13,976 bases of DNA from an uncultured Eubacteriales bacterium (lineage in GTDB: Bacteria > Bacillota > Clostridia > Lachnospirales > Anaerotignaceae), in assembly GCA_934552695.1 (NCBI GenBank), contig CAKTER010000023.1, positions 1 to 13,976 on the forward strand, given 5' to 3'. The position numbers and the translations under genes were made by a program. The notes beneath the pieces were generated by a model. That model made no database searches. It was not told the DNA's origin and saw only the letters and a program-made list of their open reading frames with translations. This document shows, piece by piece, positions 6,702 to 12,753 of this stretch (positions within the stretch are counted from its first letter, which is position 1; each line of letters begins with the position of its first letter).

Positions 6702-7521
6702 GTTCGCCCTCCCGCAGCACCTTGTCGGTCATTTTGGCCGCCAGACAGGTGGCCCGGACGTCGTGAACCCGTACAAAATCGGCCCCTTGGGCAATGCCCA
6801 GCACATTGAGGGCCAGAGAACCCTCCAGCCGGTCGTCCACCGGGGTGTTTAAGGTGAGGCCAATCACGGATTTGCGGGAAATACCCAGCAGCACCGGCAG
6901 GCCGAATACCTCCTTGAGCAGGGACAGGTGCCGGAGCACCCACAGGTTTTGCTCGTAGGTTTTGCCAAAGCCCACGCCGGGATCGAGAATGATTTTTTCC
7001 CGGGGAACCCCGGCGGCTTCGGCCAGCCGCAGGGATTCGGAAAGCTCCGCCAAATAGGTTTGGGGGAACACCTCATCGGCTACCGGGGCCGGGCGGTTGT
7101 GCATCAGGCAACAAGGCGCACCAAACTCCGCTGCCAACGGGGCCATGGCCGAATCGTACCGAAAGCCCCAAATATCGTTGATGAGGTCGGCCCCGGCCAG
7201 CAGCGCTGCCCGGCACACGGCGGGCTTGTAGCTGTCTACCGAAATAACGGCCTGCGGATAGGTGCTTCGCAGAGCCTCGATAACGGGGCGAATCCGGGCA
7301 ATTTCCTCTTTGTCGGAGATTTGGGTGTGGCCGGGCCGGGTGGACTCGCCGCCCACATCCAAAATATCGGCGCCCTCGGCCAGCATTTGCTCGGCGTGGG
7401 CCAAAGCGGTATCCAGCCGGTCAAACCGGCCGCCGTCGGAAAACGAGTCGGGGGTTACGTTTAAAATCCCCATAATATAGGTACGTTCCCCCAGAGGGAA
7501 CGCCTGACTTCCGATTTGCAT
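6682..7521 (-). CDS. folP: Dihydropteroate synthase
   Basis: This 279-residue cytosolic enzyme condenses 6-hydroxymethyl-dihydropterin pyrophosphate with p-aminobenzoate to make 7,8-dihydropteroate; it is the sulfonamide target. The family motifs are all present: MGILNVTPDSFSDGG (17-31), GGESTRPG (57-64), SVDSYKP (94-100), NDIWG (115-119), MHNRP (140-144), DPGVGFGK (180-187), GISRKS (213-218) and RVHDV (251-255). The length is normal. The ATG at 7521 has AAAAGGAG upstream. The gene follows folE after 28 bases and overlaps folBK by 20. No active-site substitutions stand out by eye. Confidence 0.97.
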   Translation of the reverse strand: MQIGSQAFPLGERTYIMGILNVTPDSFSDGGRFDRLDTALAHAEQMLAEGADILDVGGESTRPGHTQISDKEEIARIRPVIEALRSTYPQAVISVDSYKPAVCRAALLAGADLINDIWGFRYDSAMAPLAAEFGAPCCLMHNRPAPVADEVFPQTYLAELSESLRLAEAAGVPREKIILDPGVGFGKTYEQNLWVLRHLSLLKEVFGLPVLLGISRKSVIGLTLNTPVDDRLEGSLALNVLGIAQGADFVRVHDVRATCLAAKMTDKVLREGEHGCSFR

Positions 7522-7549
7522 GAGTTTCTCCTTTTAGCACAGCCCCGGC

Positions 7550-8110
7550 TTAGTGCAGCCCCAGCAGAGACAAAGCCTCCTGCCGCCGGGTCTCGTCGGT
7601 ACGCAGCACGCCGCTGCTGGCGATGGTGAGGGTTTGCGAGCCGGGCTTTTTAATGCCCCGCATGGTCATGCAGGTATGCTCGGCCTGGATGCAGACCAGC
7701 ACCCCGGCGGTAGGAACCGCCTGTTCCAATGCCATGGCAATCTCATAGCCCAAGCGCTCCTGTAATTGGGGCTTCCGGGACAGGGTGTCTACCATCCGGG
7801 CAATTTTGCTTAGGCCCAGGACCTGAGCCCCGGCCGGGAGATAGACCACGGCGGCCTTGCCGAAAAAGGGCATGAGGTGATGCTCACACACGGAATAGAG
7901 AGGGATGTCCCGCACGGCCACCAGCTCATGGGGGTAGTCCTCGGTAAACACCCGGGCCTCATCCAAGGGGTTTTTGCCCAGCCCGGCAAAAATCTCCTCG
8001 TACATAGCGGCTACCCGGCGGGGGGTATCCAGCAGGCCCTCCCGGTCGGGGTCTTCCCCGATGGCCAACAGAATCTCCCGCACGGCATTTTGAATCCGTT
8101 CCTTATCCAT
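7550..8110 (-). CDS. folE: GTP cyclohydrolase I (type IA)
   Basis: This 186-residue cytosolic enzyme converts GTP to 7,8-dihydroneopterin triphosphate, the first committed step of folate synthesis. The zinc ligands are visible: Cys75 and His78 in [10 protein letters not shown] and Cys147 in [26 protein letters not shown] (18-34), [10 protein letters not shown] (98-107) and the terminal [17 protein letters not shown] end are family hallmarks. The length is typical. I prefer the ATG at 8110, preceded by GAGG (8118-8121), over a TTG six codons upstream that has no Shine-Dalgarno site. It is the first gene of the reverse-strand operon, about 50 bases from the predicted transcription start. The dephosphorylation enzyme between FolE and FolB is not encoded in this window. 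Confidence 0.97.
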   Translation of the reverse strand: MDKERIQNAVREILLAIGEDPDREGLLDTPRRVAAMYEEIFAGLGKNPLDEARVFTEDYPHELVAVRDIPLYSVCEHHLMPFFGKAAVVYLPAGAQVLGLSKIARMVDTLSRKPQLQERLGYEIAMALEQAVPTAGVLVCIQAEHTCMTMRGIKKPGSQTLTIASSGVLRTDETRRQEALSLLGLH

Positions 8111-8127
8111 ATTAAAACCTCGGTACA

Positions 8128-8150
8128 ATGCCGATTTGGAAAAGCGGCAT
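8128..8150 (-). other. Hairpin in the folE 5' untranslated region
   Basis: ATGCCG (8128-8133) and CGGCAT (8145-8150) are perfect inverted repeats around an 11-base loop, in the predicted 50-base folE leader. A further AAAAC/GTTTT pairing (8114-8118 with 8152-8156) could enclose part of the GAGG ribosome site. It is too short for a known folate riboswitch. A regulatory role is only a possibility. Confidence 0.4.
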
Positions 8151-8166
8151 AGTTTTTAACTAATCA

Positions 8167-8195
8167 ATTATACAATAGATTAAAGAAAAAGCCAA
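8167..8195 (-). promoter_or_regulatory. Sigma-A-type promoter for the folE operon
   Basis: On the reverse strand a perfect -10 TATAAT (8167-8172) lies 17 bases from a -35 TTGGCT (8190-8195, 4 of 6 consensus bases). Predicted initiation is near 8160, giving a leader of about 50 bases before the folE ATG. No other promoter-like pair this good is seen upstream of folE. Confidence 0.75.
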
Positions 8196-8318
8196 TAAAA
8201 AGATGTGGCAAATGTGGTTTTTCTCTGTTTGCGGCAGGAAAAGGGAAGGGAAATAAAAGTACACAAAGAAAGGGGCAAACAGCCGGGGATTTTCTACGGT
8301 TTTTTGGCCGGAATGGAA
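8196..8318. other. AT-rich spacer between divergent fol and pyr promoters
   Basis: About 120 bases of non-coding, A-rich DNA separate the two divergent -35 elements. An 8-bp inverted repeat, CTGTTTGC (8225-8232) and GCAAACAG (8275-8282), is present with 42 bases between the halves. I see no recognisable operator, riboswitch or convincing ORF here. Confidence 0.5.
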
Positions 8319-8348
8319 TTGACAAAAAAAGCAGGAAAATGATAAAAT
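8319..8348 (+). promoter_or_regulatory. Sigma-A-type promoter for the pyr operon
   Basis: A perfect -35 TTGACA (8319-8324) is followed after 18 bases by TAAAAT (8343-8348, 5 of 6). A TG one base upstream of the -10 (8340-8341) makes it an extended -10. Predicted initiation is in the A-run near 8353-8356. The leader ribosome site AAAGGAGG begins only about 6-9 bases later, so ribosomes can load almost as soon as transcription begins. Confidence 0.8.
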
Positions 8349-8376
8349 CTTTAAAATATCAAAAGGAGGAAGAAGT

Positions 8377-8487
8377 ATGAAACAGGCACAGAACAGCATG
8401 GCCCTCTATTTCGCCCCTTTTTTGATTCACAAGCCCAGTGTTTGTATCCCGCAAGGGTGGTTTTCTTTAAACCGTAGGCAATTTTGA
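8377..8487 (+). CDS. 36-residue pyr leader peptide
   Basis: A short ORF runs from ATG 8377 to TGA 8485-8487. It is preceded by AAAGGAGG (8362-8369) at a 7-base spacing, among the best ribosome sites in the window. The peptide starts MKQAQNSMALYFAPFLIHKP and ends with SLNRRQF. It has no recognised domain, signal or membrane segment. Two U-rich tracts lie in the coding mRNA: UUUUUU at 8418-8423 (Phe-Leu codons) and UUUUCUUU at 8461-8468. The stop codon lies inside the 5' arm of the following terminator hairpin, so a translating ribosome would block hairpin formation. This geometry matches translation-coupled attenuation of pyrBI in enterobacteria, where low UTP slows RNA polymerase at U-rich sites so the ribosome catches up. 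The peptide's role is inferred; its sequence is probably unimportant beyond length and codon content. Confidence 0.75.
   Translation: MKQAQNSMALYFAPFLIHKPSVCIPQGWFSLNRRQF
8448..8473 (+). other. Candidate transcription-pause hairpins in the pyr leader
   Basis: CCC-GCAA-GGG (8448-8457) is a tiny hairpin with a GCAA tetraloop. GGTTT (8459-8463) and AAACC (8469-8473) can pair around TCTTT. Both sit just upstream of the terminator (8476) and flank or include the UUUUCUUU tract. This is where a UTP-sensitive pause would be expected under the attenuation model. Pausing is inference. Confidence 0.35.
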
Positions 8488-8517
8488 GACGCATTCTCAG
8501 GATTGCCTTTTCTTTTG
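8476..8517 (+). terminator. Rho-independent attenuator terminator upstream of pyrB
   Basis: AGGCAATTTTGAGA (8476-8489) pairs along its full 14 bases with TCTCAGGATTGCCT (8495-8508), including two G-U wobbles, around the loop CGCAT. TTTCTTTT (8509-8516) follows. It lies between the pyr promoter and pyrB, 22 bases before the pyrB ATG, so it can only act as an attenuator. The leader-peptide stop codon (8485-8487) lies in its 5' arm. I do not see a PyrR-type binding loop (with its AGAGAGG-like core) in the leader. Confidence 0.88.
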
Positions 8518-8538
8518 CCTAAAACAGCGGAGGGAATT

Positions 8539-9471
8539 ATGTTAAAACAAAAGGACATTTTAGGACTGCGAACCATGGACAAAGAGGATATCCTGACGAT
8601 TTTGGATGTGGCCCGGGACATGAAGCTGCGGATCGACGACAGCAGCCGCCGGGTGGATACCATCCGGAATTCCAGCATTGTGACGCTGTTTTATGAAAAC
8701 AGCACCCGCACCAAAACCTCGTTTGCGCTGGCAGGGAAATATCTGGGGGCTACGGTGCAGGATTTGGGGGTTTCCACCAGCAGCGTGAGCAAGGGTGAAA
8801 GCCTCATCGACACCGGGAAAACCCTGGACCAGATGGGGGTGGAGATTATGATTATGCGCCACAACAAAACCGGCGCCCCCCATATTTTGGCCAAAAACGT
8901 AGCGGCCCATGTGGTGAATGCCGGGGACGGCTCCAACGAGCATCCCACCCAGGCACTGCTGGACTTGTTTACCATCCGAGAGCGCAAGGGCGGCTTTGAG
9001 GGCTTAAAGGTGGCCATCATCGGGGACATCAGCCACAGCCGGGTGGCCCGCAGCAACGTGTTCGGCCTGCAAAAGCTGGGGGCGGAGGTGACCCTGGCCG
9101 GGCCCAGCACCCTGTTGGGCGGGGCGGCGGCGTTGGGGGTAAAGGTGACCCCCGACGTGCGGGAGGCCGTCCGGGGCGCCGACGTGGTGATGGGCCTGCG
9201 GGTCCAGTTTGAGCGGCAGAAAAAAATGCCCTTCCCCGGGGTCAACGAGTACCGGAACCTGTTTTCCGTGAACAGCCAGATGCTGGCGGAGGCGAAGCCG
9301 GATGTGCTCATTATGCATCCCGGCCCGGTGAACCGGGGGGTGGAATTCCCTACGGAGGTCATCGACAGCAAAAATTCGGTAATCAACATTCAGGTGAAAA
9401 ACGGGGTGGCTGTACGGATGGCCATTTTAAAGCTTCTGGTGGAAGGGGGCAAAAAGGAATGCGTATTCTGA
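8539..9471 (+). CDS. pyrB: Aspartate carbamoyltransferase, catalytic subunit
   Basis: This 310-residue enzyme joins carbamoyl phosphate to aspartate, the first committed pyrimidine step. Active-site motifs are present: STRTKTSF (55-62), SVSKGES with Lys85 (82-88), GDGSNEHPTQALLDL (129-143), GDISHSRVARS (162-172) and HPGPVNRG (260-267). The ATG at 8539 has GGAGGG (8529-8534) upstream; in-frame codons before it run through the attenuator terminator and are not a sensible start. The length matches the ~300-residue Bacillus-type catalytic chain. No pyrI regulatory gene follows, so a simple trimer without CTP feedback is likely, leaving control to transcription. The end overlaps pyrC by 13 bases. 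Confidence 0.97.
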   Translation: MLKQKDILGLRTMDKEDILTILDVARDMKLRIDDSSRRVDTIRNSSIVTLFYENSTRTKTSFALAGKYLGATVQDLGVSTSSVSKGESLIDTGKTLDQMGVEIMIMRHNKTGAPHILAKNVAAHVVNAGDGSNEHPTQALLDLFTIRERKGGFEGLKVAIIGDISHSRVARSNVFGLQKLGAEVTLAGPSTLLGGAAALGVKVTPDVREAVRGADVVMGLRVQFERQKKMPFPGVNEYRNLFSVNSQMLAEAKPDVLIMHPGPVNRGVEFPTEVIDSKNSVINIQVKNGVAVRMAILKLLVEGGKKECVF

Positions 9472-10751
9472 TTCAAGGCGGCCGGGTATTGGATCCGGCC
9501 AGCGGCACGGATAAGGTGATGGATGTTTTGGTGGAGGACCGGGCCGTTGTGGCCATGGGCGAGGGCTTAAACGAGCCCGCCGACCGGGTGATTGACGCTG
9601 AGGGCTTGTGGGTTTGCCCCGGGTTTATCGACCTGCATACCCACCTGCGGGAGCCGGGCTTTACGTATAAAGAAACCATTGCTACCGGGACCCGGAGCGG
9701 GGCGAAGGGCGGGTTTACCACCCTGTGCGCCATGCCCAATACCGACCCGGTAACGGATACCGATATTATAGTGGAATACATTCAGCTAAAGGCCCGGCGG
9801 GAGGGCGTGGTGCGGGTGCTGCCCATCGGCGCCATCACGAAAGGCCAGCAGGGCGAGACCCTGGCGGAGATTGGGGCCATGGCCCAGGCCGGGGCCTGCG
9901 CTTTAAGCGAGGACGGCAAAAGCGTGGAAAATGCCGGGCTGCTGCGGTCGGCCATGACCTATGCCAAAATGTTCGGCCTGCCGATTTTTGACCATTGCGA
10001 GGATAAAAACCTGTCCGCCGGCGGCAGCATGAACGCCGGGCCCCAGGCACAGCTTTTGGGCCTAAAGGGCATTTCCCGGGAGAGCGAGGATGTGATTATC
10101 GCCCGGGATATTATTCTGGCCGAGGCCGTGGGCATCCCCCTGCACATTTGCCATCTCAGCACCAAGCGGGGGGTGGAGCTGGTGCGGGAAGCCCGGCAGC
10201 GGGGCAGCCAAATCACGGCGGAGGTAACGCCGCACCACTTTACGCTGATTGACGAGGACATTACGGATTACGACGGCAATACCAAAATGGCCCCGCCTGT
10301 GCGGAGCCGGGAGGATCGGGCGGCCCTGTTGCAGGGCCTAAAAGACGGCACCATCGGGGCCATTGCCACCGACCATGCGCCTCACGCTGTAGAAGAAAAG
10401 AACCGGGAGTATGAGGACTGCGCCTTTGGCATTGTGGGGCTGGAAACGGCTCTGCCCCTGGGGGTGACGGAGCTGGTGGAGACCGGGATTTTAAGCCCGC
10501 TGGAGCTGGTGGGCAAGCTGACCTTTGGCCCGGCGGAGATTTTGGGCCGCAGCGACCTGGGACGGCTGGAGGTGGGCGGTATCGCCGACATCGCCATTGT
10601 AGACCCGGCGGCCCGGTACGAGATTGACGCCCAAAGCTTCGCCAGCAAGGGGAAAAACACGCCCTTTGACGGGCGGCCGGTGCAGGGCCGGGTGCTGTAT
10701 ACTCTGGCCCAGGGGCGTATGGTAGTAGCGGAAGGAGAATTGACGGAATGA
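9459..10751 (+). CDS. pyrC: Dihydroorotase (class I)
   Basis: This 430-residue zinc amidohydrolase cyclises N-carbamoyl-aspartate to dihydroorotate. Metal and substrate motifs are intact: DLHTHLREPG (58/59-67) with His60 and His62, SEDGKSV with Asp152, DHCED with His179, ICHLST with His232, and TDHAPH with Asp305. The class I features are the ~430-residue length, the bridging Asp in place of the carboxylated Lys, and the PNTDPV segment (93-98). GGAAGGGGG and AAAAAGGA in the pyrB end serve as ribosome sites for ATG 9459. The stop overlaps the pyrF start (ATGA). Class I dihydroorotases often work as partners of PyrB; whether this pair does is not shown. Confidence 0.97.
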   Translation: MRILIQGGRVLDPASGTDKVMDVLVEDRAVVAMGEGLNEPADRVIDAEGLWVCPGFIDLHTHLREPGFTYKETIATGTRSGAKGGFTTLCAMPNTDPVTDTDIIVEYIQLKARREGVVRVLPIGAITKGQQGETLAEIGAMAQAGACALSEDGKSVENAGLLRSAMTYAKMFGLPIFDHCEDKNLSAGGSMNAGPQAQLLGLKGISRESEDVIIARDIILAEAVGIPLHICHLSTKRGVELVREARQRGSQITAEVTPHHFTLIDEDITDYDGNTKMAPPVRSREDRAALLQGLKDGTIGAIATDHAPHAVEEKNREYEDCAFGIVGLETALPLGVTELVETGILSPLELVGKLTFGPAEILGRSDLGRLEVGGIADIAIVDPAARYEIDAQSFASKGKNTPFDGRPVQGRVLYTLAQGRMVVAEGELTE

Positions 10752-11668
10752 TTGTAGATAGATTGATTGAAAAAATCGACCAAACCGGCAGCCCCATTGT
10801 GGTGGGGCTGGATCCCCGGCTGAGCTTTGTCCCCCGCCACATTAAGGAAATGGCGTTTTCCCGCTACGGAAAGACCCCGGAGGGGGCGGCGGAAGCGTTT
10901 TTTGTGTTTAACTGTGGGATCATCGACGCTGTGGCCGACCTGGTCCCGGCGGTGAAGCCCCAGGTGGCCATGTACGAGCAGCTGGGGGCGGCAGGGATTG
11001 ACGCCTACATCCGCACCATTGCCTACGCCCGGGAAAAAGGGCTGGTGGTTATCGGCGACGTAAAGCGGGGGGATATTGCTTCCACCGCCGAGGCCTATGC
11101 CGACGGGCACATTGGCCGGGTAACCATCGAGGGAGAGTTGACAGAAGTGTTTGGGGAGGATATGATTACCATCAACCCCTACCTTGGCATCGACTCGGTA
11201 GAACCCTACTTTAAAAGCTGCCGGGAATATGGCAAGGGGCTGTTTATTCTGGTCAAAACCTCCAATCCTCACAGCGGGCAGCTACAGGATTTGATGGTGG
11301 GGGATAAAACCCTGTACGAGCATGTGGGCCAACTGGTAGAGGAATGGGGCCAGCCCTTTATGGGCCGGTACGGTTACCACGCCATGGGCGCTGTGGTGGG
11401 GGCGACCCACCCGGCTCAGGCCAAGCGCCTGCGGGAGATTATGCCCCACACCTTCTTTTTGGTGCCGGGCTATGGCGCCCAAGGAGGGAAGGCCGAGGAT
11501 TTGGCGGTCTGCTTCGATAAGGAGGGCCGGGGGGCTATTGTAAATTCCTCCCGGGGGATTATAGCGGCCTACCAGAAAAAGGAAGGCTTTGACGAATACA
11601 GCTACGGGGAAGCGGCTCGGGCTGCGGTGGTGGAAATGCGGGAAGACTTGAGGAGATGGATTGGCTGA
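10748..11668 (+). CDS. pyrF: Orotidine 5'-phosphate decarboxylase (type 2)
   Basis: This 306-residue TIM-barrel enzyme decarboxylates OMP to UMP. VGLDPRLSFVP (19-29) binds substrate, and the catalytic array is GDVKRGDIAST (103-113) with D104, K106 and D109. Other family motifs are NPYLGIDSV (143-151), VGATHP (217-222), PGYGAQGG (240-247) and the NSSRGI phosphate loop (266-271). The ~300-residue length and the inserts mark it as the type 2 subfamily, longer than the ~240-residue type 1. The start ATG overlaps the pyrC stop by 4 bases, with GGAAGGAGA upstream in the pyrC end. It precedes carA with start/stop overlap. Confidence 0.97.
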   Translation: MIVDRLIEKIDQTGSPIVVGLDPRLSFVPRHIKEMAFSRYGKTPEGAAEAFFVFNCGIIDAVADLVPAVKPQVAMYEQLGAAGIDAYIRTIAYAREKGLVVIGDVKRGDIASTAEAYADGHIGRVTIEGELTEVFGEDMITINPYLGIDSVEPYFKSCREYGKGLFILVKTSNPHSGQLQDLMVGDKTLYEHVGQLVEEWGQPFMGRYGYHAMGAVVGATHPAQAKRLREIMPHTFFLVPGYGAQGGKAEDLAVCFDKEGRGAIVNSSRGIIAAYQKKEGFDEYSYGEAARAAVVEMREDLRRWIG

Positions 11669-12753
11669 TGGAAAAGACAATAAAAGCACAACTGATTTTG
11701 GAAAACGGGGCCCGCTTTCACGGCACGGCCTTTGGGTATGTAAAGGAAACGGTGGGGGAAGTGGTGTTTAACACCGGGATGACCGGGTATCAGGAGCTTT
11801 TGACCGACCCCTCCTATTGCGGCCAGCTGGTGGTTTGCACCTACCCGCTGATTGGCAACTACGGCATCAATCTGGACGACATGGAGTCCGAGGGCATTCG
11901 CCTGCGGGGGCTCATTGTCCGGGAGCTGTGCCGCCATCCCAACAACTGGCGGTGTGAGCTGGATTTGGACAGCTATTTAAAGCAGAATAAGGTGATGGGC
12001 ATGGAGGGGATTGACACCCGGGCCCTGACCAAAATGCTGCGGGACGAGGGGAATATGCGGGCCATTATCACCACCCGGGGGGCGGATATGACCGCCTCGC
12101 AGATTAAGCAGAAGTTCCAGTCCCTAAACAACAAAAACGTCATCCGGGAATGCACCATTGCCGAGCCCTACGAGCTGCCCGGCTCCGGCGTCCACTTTGC
12201 CTTTTTGGACATGGGCGCCAAGCGGGGGATTTTGCGGGACTTGCAAAAGCGGGGCTGCCGCATTACGGTGTTCCCGGCCTTTACCCCGGCGGAAGAAATC
12301 TTGGCGGTAAAGCCCGACGCCCTGTTTTTGTCCAACGGCCCCGGCGACCCCATGGATGTGCCGGAGATTTTGGAAACGGTAAAGGCCCTGATCGGGAAGC
12401 TGCCGGTGATAGGCATTTGCATGGGCCATCAGCTCATTGGATTGGCCTTGGGCTGCCAAACCCGGAAAATGAAGTTTGGCCACCACGGCGCCAATCATCC
12501 TGTGCGGGATGAGCGCACCGGCCGGGTGTATATTACCTCTCAAAACCACGAATACGAGGTCTGCAACCTGCCGGAGGATGTAGAGGTGACCTTTACCAAC
12601 ATCAACGATGGCTCGGTGGAGGGCATTGCCCACAAGAGCCTGCCGGTATACTCCGTCCAGTTCCACCCCGAGGCCAGCCCCGGGCCGCTGGATACCGGCG
12701 TGGTGTTCGACAAGATGTTGGAAGTTGTGAAAGGGGGCATGGATCGTGCCTAA
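11668..12753 (+). CDS. carA: Carbamoyl-phosphate synthase, small (glutaminase) subunit
   Basis: This 361-residue subunit hydrolyses glutamine and channels ammonia to CarB. The N-terminal CarA domain (about 4-150) has [10 protein letters not shown] (34-43), TYPLIGNYG (58-66) and GIDTRALT (114-121). The class I glutamine amidotransferase domain (about 175-355) has NGPGDP (223-228), the nucleophile Cys251 in GICMGHQ, and His333/Glu335 in [11 protein letters not shown] place the start at ATG 11668, which overlaps the pyrF TGA by one base, with AGGAG (11651-11655) upstream. An ATG at 11656 is also possible but has no room for a ribosome site and adds four residues. The end overlaps carB by 8 bases. 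Confidence 0.96.
   Translation: MEKTIKAQLILENGARFHGTAFGYVKETVGEVVFNTGMTGYQELLTDPSYCGQLVVCTYPLIGNYGINLDDMESEGIRLRGLIVRELCRHPNNWRCELDLDSYLKQNKVMGMEGIDTRALTKMLRDEGNMRAIITTRGADMTASQIKQKFQSLNNKNVIRECTIAEPYELPGSGVHFAFLDMGAKRGILRDLQKRGCRITVFPAFTPAEEILAVKPDALFLSNGPGDPMDVPEILETVKALIGKLPVIGICMGHQLIGLALGCQTRKMKFGHHGANHPVRDERTGRVYITSQNHEYEVCNLPEDVEVTFTNINDGSVEGIAHKSLPVYSVQFHPEASPGPLDTGVVFDKMLEVVKGGMDRA

Noticed and set aside
8111..8128. TTG start for folE six codons upstream
   Set aside because: It lacks a ribosome site, and its codons would span the GAGG that serves the ATG at 8110.
8111..8160. Tetrahydrofolate riboswitch before folE
   Set aside because: The leader is only about 50 bases and has none of the conserved folate riboswitch sequence or pseudoknot elements.
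8225..8282. 8-bp inverted repeat as an operator
   Set aside because: Two 8-base halves 42 bases apart in A-rich DNA can easily arise by chance; noted only as a weak clue.
8160..8399. Reverse-strand ORF of 79 codons in the fol-pyr intergenic region
   Set aside because: Its product is a Phe/Cys/Leu-rich translation of A/T-rich non-coding DNA, it has no good ribosome site, and it overlaps the pyr promoter, the start of the leader peptide and the folE promoter.
8350..8540. PyrR-binding RNA or pyrimidine riboswitch in the pyr leader
   Set aside because: The conserved PyrR binding-loop core is not seen; the leader is explained by a short ORF plus a single terminator, without a clear competing antiterminator.
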